Source: Apostichopus leukothele (Eukaryota; Echinodermata; Holothuroidea; Aspidochirotida; Stichopodidae). Taken from it: DNA of 20,332 nt. Positions 18,701-20,332 of this stretch are shown here, in pieces. The notes under the pieces were generated by a model. It saw only the letters and a list, made by a program, of their open reading frames with translations, made no database searches and was not told the DNA's origin. A program made the position numbers and the translations under genes. The stretch spans positions 1-20,332 of the forward strand of contig JAAAKB020193683.1 in NCBI GenBank assembly GCA_010014835.2. Direction: 5' to 3'. Position 1 is the first letter of the stretch, and each line of letters opens with the position of its first letter.

Positions 18701-19968
18701 GATCAGGTGATTGCCACGTGATGTTATAAATTAATTTCCATTCAGATCCATTCTTTTCAAGTAAAGGTTCTCCGATAGCTATCGTACTTCTGTTCACAAA
18801 AGCTGGAATCAAATTAAAGTAAATATTAAAATTATGTTATACGTTTACCGTGTTTTCGACAATTTATAGGGTTTACACTTCAGATTTGTCGAGGCTATAT
18901 AAGAATTGTTTAATAAAAAAGGGTTTTTATTAACATCATACTGTATAGTGGATTTTTAGTACAAAGTGGTACAAATTGTATATCATTTCTTCGATAGATA
19001 TATATCTAAGCTAATCATTTTTTTACAACGAAATCTCGTTCAAATAAATTCATTACTTTATACTCTGGGATGTAAAGATAATAAATTAATATACAAGACC
19101 ACATGATAACGTTTAATTTGTTATGGCGCTAATTATGTAGCAGTGGCGGCATCAGAAATTTTCTAAAGTGTGTGGGCAGAGACAAATAGGGGCAAGCAAA
19201 CATTAATTTTTTCTTGGGGGGGGGGGTGGTGAACAACATTTAGAAGTACAAAAACAGCTAAATTTAGAGGGGTAAAGGGAACGCGTCCTACCCCAGGTTC
19301 CTCCTCCCTCTGGTGGCGCCCTTCACTATTATTTTATTGAATGCAAACGTTTATCCCTGCAAACCACTGAAAGAAGCCTGTCCGTATATAGATTTGTATT
19401 GTTCATTTATCCTAGCATATTAAAATAGACAAAAATATGAATATCGGTGACGTTTTCATCTCGAGTACAATCAGTTTAAATATATTCGTATTTAAGATAA
19501 CTTCATGGTCCTGAAATGCTCATTTGTGGTCAAAAGTTGGCCTTGATTGAACGTTATTCTTCTATTTCAGTAAACTAAGGATGCCTACTTACAAAGCTAC
19601 TTACAGAACCTCCAAGAATGAATAGGAATACATTTAAATTTGTCATTGATGAATACTAATACGTTTAACATTGTAATTTTTTTATTTGCAGAAATAACAT
19701 ATTTATATCCCTCCTGATATCTGTGCTGTTTCGGGGGAGGGGGAGGGTTGACCTAGTCGTTTGAACTAGCCCATAAATTGTTCATTGAAGTAATGCAAAT
19801 TTCGGGAAAGAAAGGCGAAATATTATAATGACCCGTCTGGGCTACCGTACATATCTTACCGTCTGGGTACTGACATTCGACAGCTGTATATGATGCATAA
19901 TCATATGACCATGAATCCTGTGCGGAGCAGACACTGCTAAATAGCAACAAGATCAGCCATGATTCCAT
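15618..19968 (-). CDS. Interleukin-17-receptor-like secreted or membrane protein, D1 domain, 6 exons
   Basis: Six exons on the minus strand (19968-19860, 18802-18692, 17648-17545, 16711-16658, 16127-16061, 15676-15632) join in one frame: 490 nt, 163 codons. All have GT-AG borders and matching phases (1, 1, 0, 0, 1). The product starts with a signal peptide (MESWLILLLFSSVCSA), followed by a beta-rich extracellular domain with four N-glycosylation sequons (NRS, NGS, NIT, NFT). Features resembling IL-17R D1 domains: YNITWQSPDPP (cf. ILWSPGALG in IL-17RD), a Cys in YDCDQE, and the exit linker [17 protein letters not shown] (cf. FLVPDC...PC in IL-17RA and FFRTRACDLL...AC in IL-17RD, from memory). 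A generic fibronectin-III or class II cytokine receptor is the alternative. D2, membrane segment and SEFIR domain were not found. Reading through the last donor adds GKIT and a stop at 15618, giving a possible 167-residue secreted form. Confidence 0.6.
15632..15676 (-). CDS. IL-17R-like exon 6: D1-D2 Cys linker
   Basis: A 45-nt exon, phase 1 to phase 1, encoding [15 protein letters not shown]. Acceptor TTCTCTGTATCATAG|A, donor CAAG|GTAAGA. No following exon was recognised. It lies antisense within the tentative NAGLU terminal exon. Confidence 0.65.
15755..15760 (+). terminator. AATAAA polyadenylation signal, + strand
   Basis: Canonical hexamer 54 bases after the stop of the tentative NAGLU terminal exon. 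Its spacing fits a short 3' UTR, but AATAAA is frequent in AT-rich DNA. Confidence 0.4.
16061..16127 (-). CDS. IL-17R-like exon 5
   Basis: Encodes VVPAVDGVMASANPQKIYFN and TP. Acceptor ATTCTTCAG|G, consensus donor CCG|GTAAGT, phase 1. QKIYFNTP leads into the Cys linker of the next exon, like KNFLVP in human IL-17RA. Confidence 0.7.
16658..16711 (-). CDS. IL-17R-like exon 4
   Basis: An 18-codon exon encoding EAPYYVVELLFTHSSLFQ. Strong acceptor (CTTTTTCAG|G after a long pyrimidine run) and donor CAG|GTAATC, phase 0 both sides. The aromatic-hydrophobic alternation fits the F strand of a fibronectin-III fold. Confidence 0.7.
16960..17062. repeat. Cluster of short palindromes (GGCCTATAGGCC type)
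   Basis: Contains GGAGGCCACGCCTCC, GGCCTATAGGCC at about 17000, GTTAGGCCTAAC at about 17037 and a second CCTATAGGCCGCT at 17048. CCTATAGGCCGCT is a direct repeat 46 bases apart. It lies in an intron of the minus-strand gene. Confidence 0.7.
17288..17515. repeat. 12-bp minisatellite, CCACCATATGAT units
   Basis: About 19 imperfect 12-bp units of CCA-CCA-TATGAT/GGT, each containing the palindrome CATATG. The phase is multiple of three, so it reads as PPYDPPYGPTY on the + strand and as YGGS-type on the other. It lies in the intron after exon 3 of the receptor-like gene; I do not consider it coding. Confidence 0.9.
17545..17648 (-). CDS. IL-17R-like exon 3
   Basis: Encodes NFTYKVKASQATTTDLSYWS and LYDCDQELSLAVDV. 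Acceptor TTTTCCAG|C after a T-rich tract; donor GTG|GTTAGT, leaving phase 0. A 12-bp minisatellite begins about 30 bases beyond the donor, in the following intron. Confidence 0.75.
17705..17880. repeat. 28-bp minisatellite, ATGGATCAATTG units
   Basis: Units beginning ATGGATCAA or a close variant start at 17705, 17743, 17771, 17799, 17827 and 17855; the last five are exactly 28 bp apart. Inner sequence resembles TCTTCAGAGGATTACC. Degraded GGATCAA/ATCGAT-rich sequence continues to about 18200. It lies in the receptor gene's intron 17649-18691. Confidence 0.85.
18355..18677 (+). other. Hydrophobic 89-codon open frame with upstream TATA-like sequence (speculative)
   Basis: TATATATAA at 18355 is followed 45 bases later by an ATG (18408) opening 89 codons rich in Leu, Ile and Phe, with up to three potential membrane segments (SFTYLLFSIYFFL, ILAIVLALSSCL, FLLSLLADAFVVFINIL). 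It ends 14 bases before receptor exon 2 on the opposite strand. No family recognised; chance in AT-rich intron is likely. Confidence 0.12.
18692..18802 (-). CDS. IL-17R-like exon 2: ITWQSP strand
   Basis: Encodes FVNRSTIAIGEPLLEKNGSE and WKLIYNITWQSPDPPQ. Acceptor TTCCAG|C and donor CAAG|GTAACT, phase 1 on both sides, chaining with exons 1 and 3. The NITW-x-P pattern is typical of fibronectin-III B strands in cytokine receptors. Confidence 0.75.
19141..19328. mobile_element. Possible MITE with CAGTGGCGGC end
   Basis: The left end CAGTGGCGGCATCAGAAATTTT and the right end CCTCTGGTGGCGCCCTTCACTA are imperfect inverted repeats; this CAGTGGCGgC-type end is common in invertebrate non-autonomous DNA elements. 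Flanks TTATGTAG and TTATTTTA agree at 5 of 8, so the target duplication is weak. It contains a G run and a C/T-rich stretch. Located in intron 1 of the minus-strand gene. Confidence 0.5.
19860..19968 (-). CDS. IL-17R-like exon 1: signal peptide
   Basis: Encodes MESWLILLLFSSVCSAQDSW and YDYASYTAVECQYPD. The hydrophobic stretch and small residues before QDSW fit a cleaved signal peptide. An in-frame ATG exists upstream at 20049, but a pyrimidine-rich run ending in CTTCAG at 19980 looks like a splice acceptor, so I take the nearer ATG and expect a 5' UTR exon further upstream. Donor GACG|GTAAGA, phase 1. Confidence 0.7.
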
Positions 19969-20202
19969 CGCAACTGGTTCTGAAGAATGCAGGGAAAACG
20001 AAGGAGATGAGAGAAAAAGAAAACAGGGTAAAGACAAAAGTTTGTACATGATATTTTACTTGTTCATACGTGACTCAGTGCTTCTGAAAGTGACGAAATT
20101 GTCCATATTGTAGGTCTCGTAGACTCCCACCAGTAATCTTCTTCAGTTTTCTTGATCTAAGTACGGATGCCTTTAAATACATATGACGCATCATTTCTTG
20201 TT

Positions 20203-20332
20203 ATCTTTGGCGGCCTTTTGGCTAAGATCATGTGTAGTATATGTTCCCTTATCGAGGGGAATGGTGATGCACACCCGACGATGATCACACAGTCACAGTC
20301 TCGATGCAAGGGGACTGGGGTTGAGAGCAGAT
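20203..20332 (+). repeat. SINE-like repeat with U2 snRNA-derived head, cut by the window edge
   Basis: From 20203, ATCTTTGGCGGCCTTTTGGC followed by TAAGATCATGTGTAGTAT and TGTTC..TTATC matches the first ~50 nt of U2 snRNA with few differences, including the branch-point-pairing GTGTAGTAT. After that the sequence leaves U2 entirely: no Sm site or stem-loops III/IV. It continues with a body (GATCACACAGTCACAGTCTC, CAAGGGGACTGGGGTTGAGA) shared with 4741-4828. So it is a chimeric repeat, not a working U2 gene. Confidence 0.75.

Noticed and set aside
20047-20049. Upstream ATG as receptor start
   Set aside because: A pyrimidine-rich run ending CTTCAG lies between it and the second ATG and looks like a splice acceptor; the nearer ATG yields a cleaner signal peptide.
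20203-20332. Functional U2 snRNA gene
   Set aside because: Only the first ~50 nt match U2; the Sm-binding site and 3' stem-loops are replaced by unrelated sequence also present at 4741-4828.

Overview
This is animal nuclear DNA, not bacterial: two multi-exon genes with GT-AG introns, long AT-rich introns, DNA-transposon fragments, minisatellites and SINE-like repeats. The protein divergence, the repeat content (hAT-type miniature elements, TAGGCCTA-type palindromes) and the presence of an interleukin-17-receptor-like gene suggest a marine invertebrate deuterostome, with an echinoderm as best guess. The phylum is inference; the window does not prove it.

Positions 774-15701, + strand: the lysosomal enzyme alpha-N-acetylglucosaminidase (NAGLU, glycoside hydrolase family 89). 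Sixteen consecutive exons with matching splice phases give about 650 codons, covering the human protein from roughly residue 75 to near its C terminus. Both catalytic glutamate motifs are present. The signal-peptide exon(s) lie upstream of the window. The last exon (15556-15701) is a tentative call.

Positions 15632-19968, - strand: a secreted or membrane receptor-like gene, tail-to-tail with NAGLU. Six small exons with perfectly chained phases encode a signal peptide and one fibronectin-III-like domain. The domain ends in a Cys-bearing linker resembling the D1-D2 junction of IL-17 receptors (IL-17RA/RD type). No second domain, membrane segment or SEFIR domain was found. Its last visible exon lies antisense within the proposed NAGLU terminal exon.

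The rest is intronic or intergenic. It holds a G-rich tract (about 27-170), a hAT miniature element with perfect 8-bp target duplication (4067-4279), two weaker miniature elements (3202-3521 and 19141-19328), a duplicated intron/exon junction (7326-7519), paired poly-T tracts (9359-9620), a 12-bp minisatellite (17288-17515) and a 28-bp minisatellite (17705-17880). The most unusual item is a repeat at the right edge (20203-20332) whose first ~50 bases match the 5' end of U2 snRNA, followed by a non-U2 body. The body and part of the head recur, degraded, at about 4702-4828. This looks like a SINE family with a U2 snRNA head.
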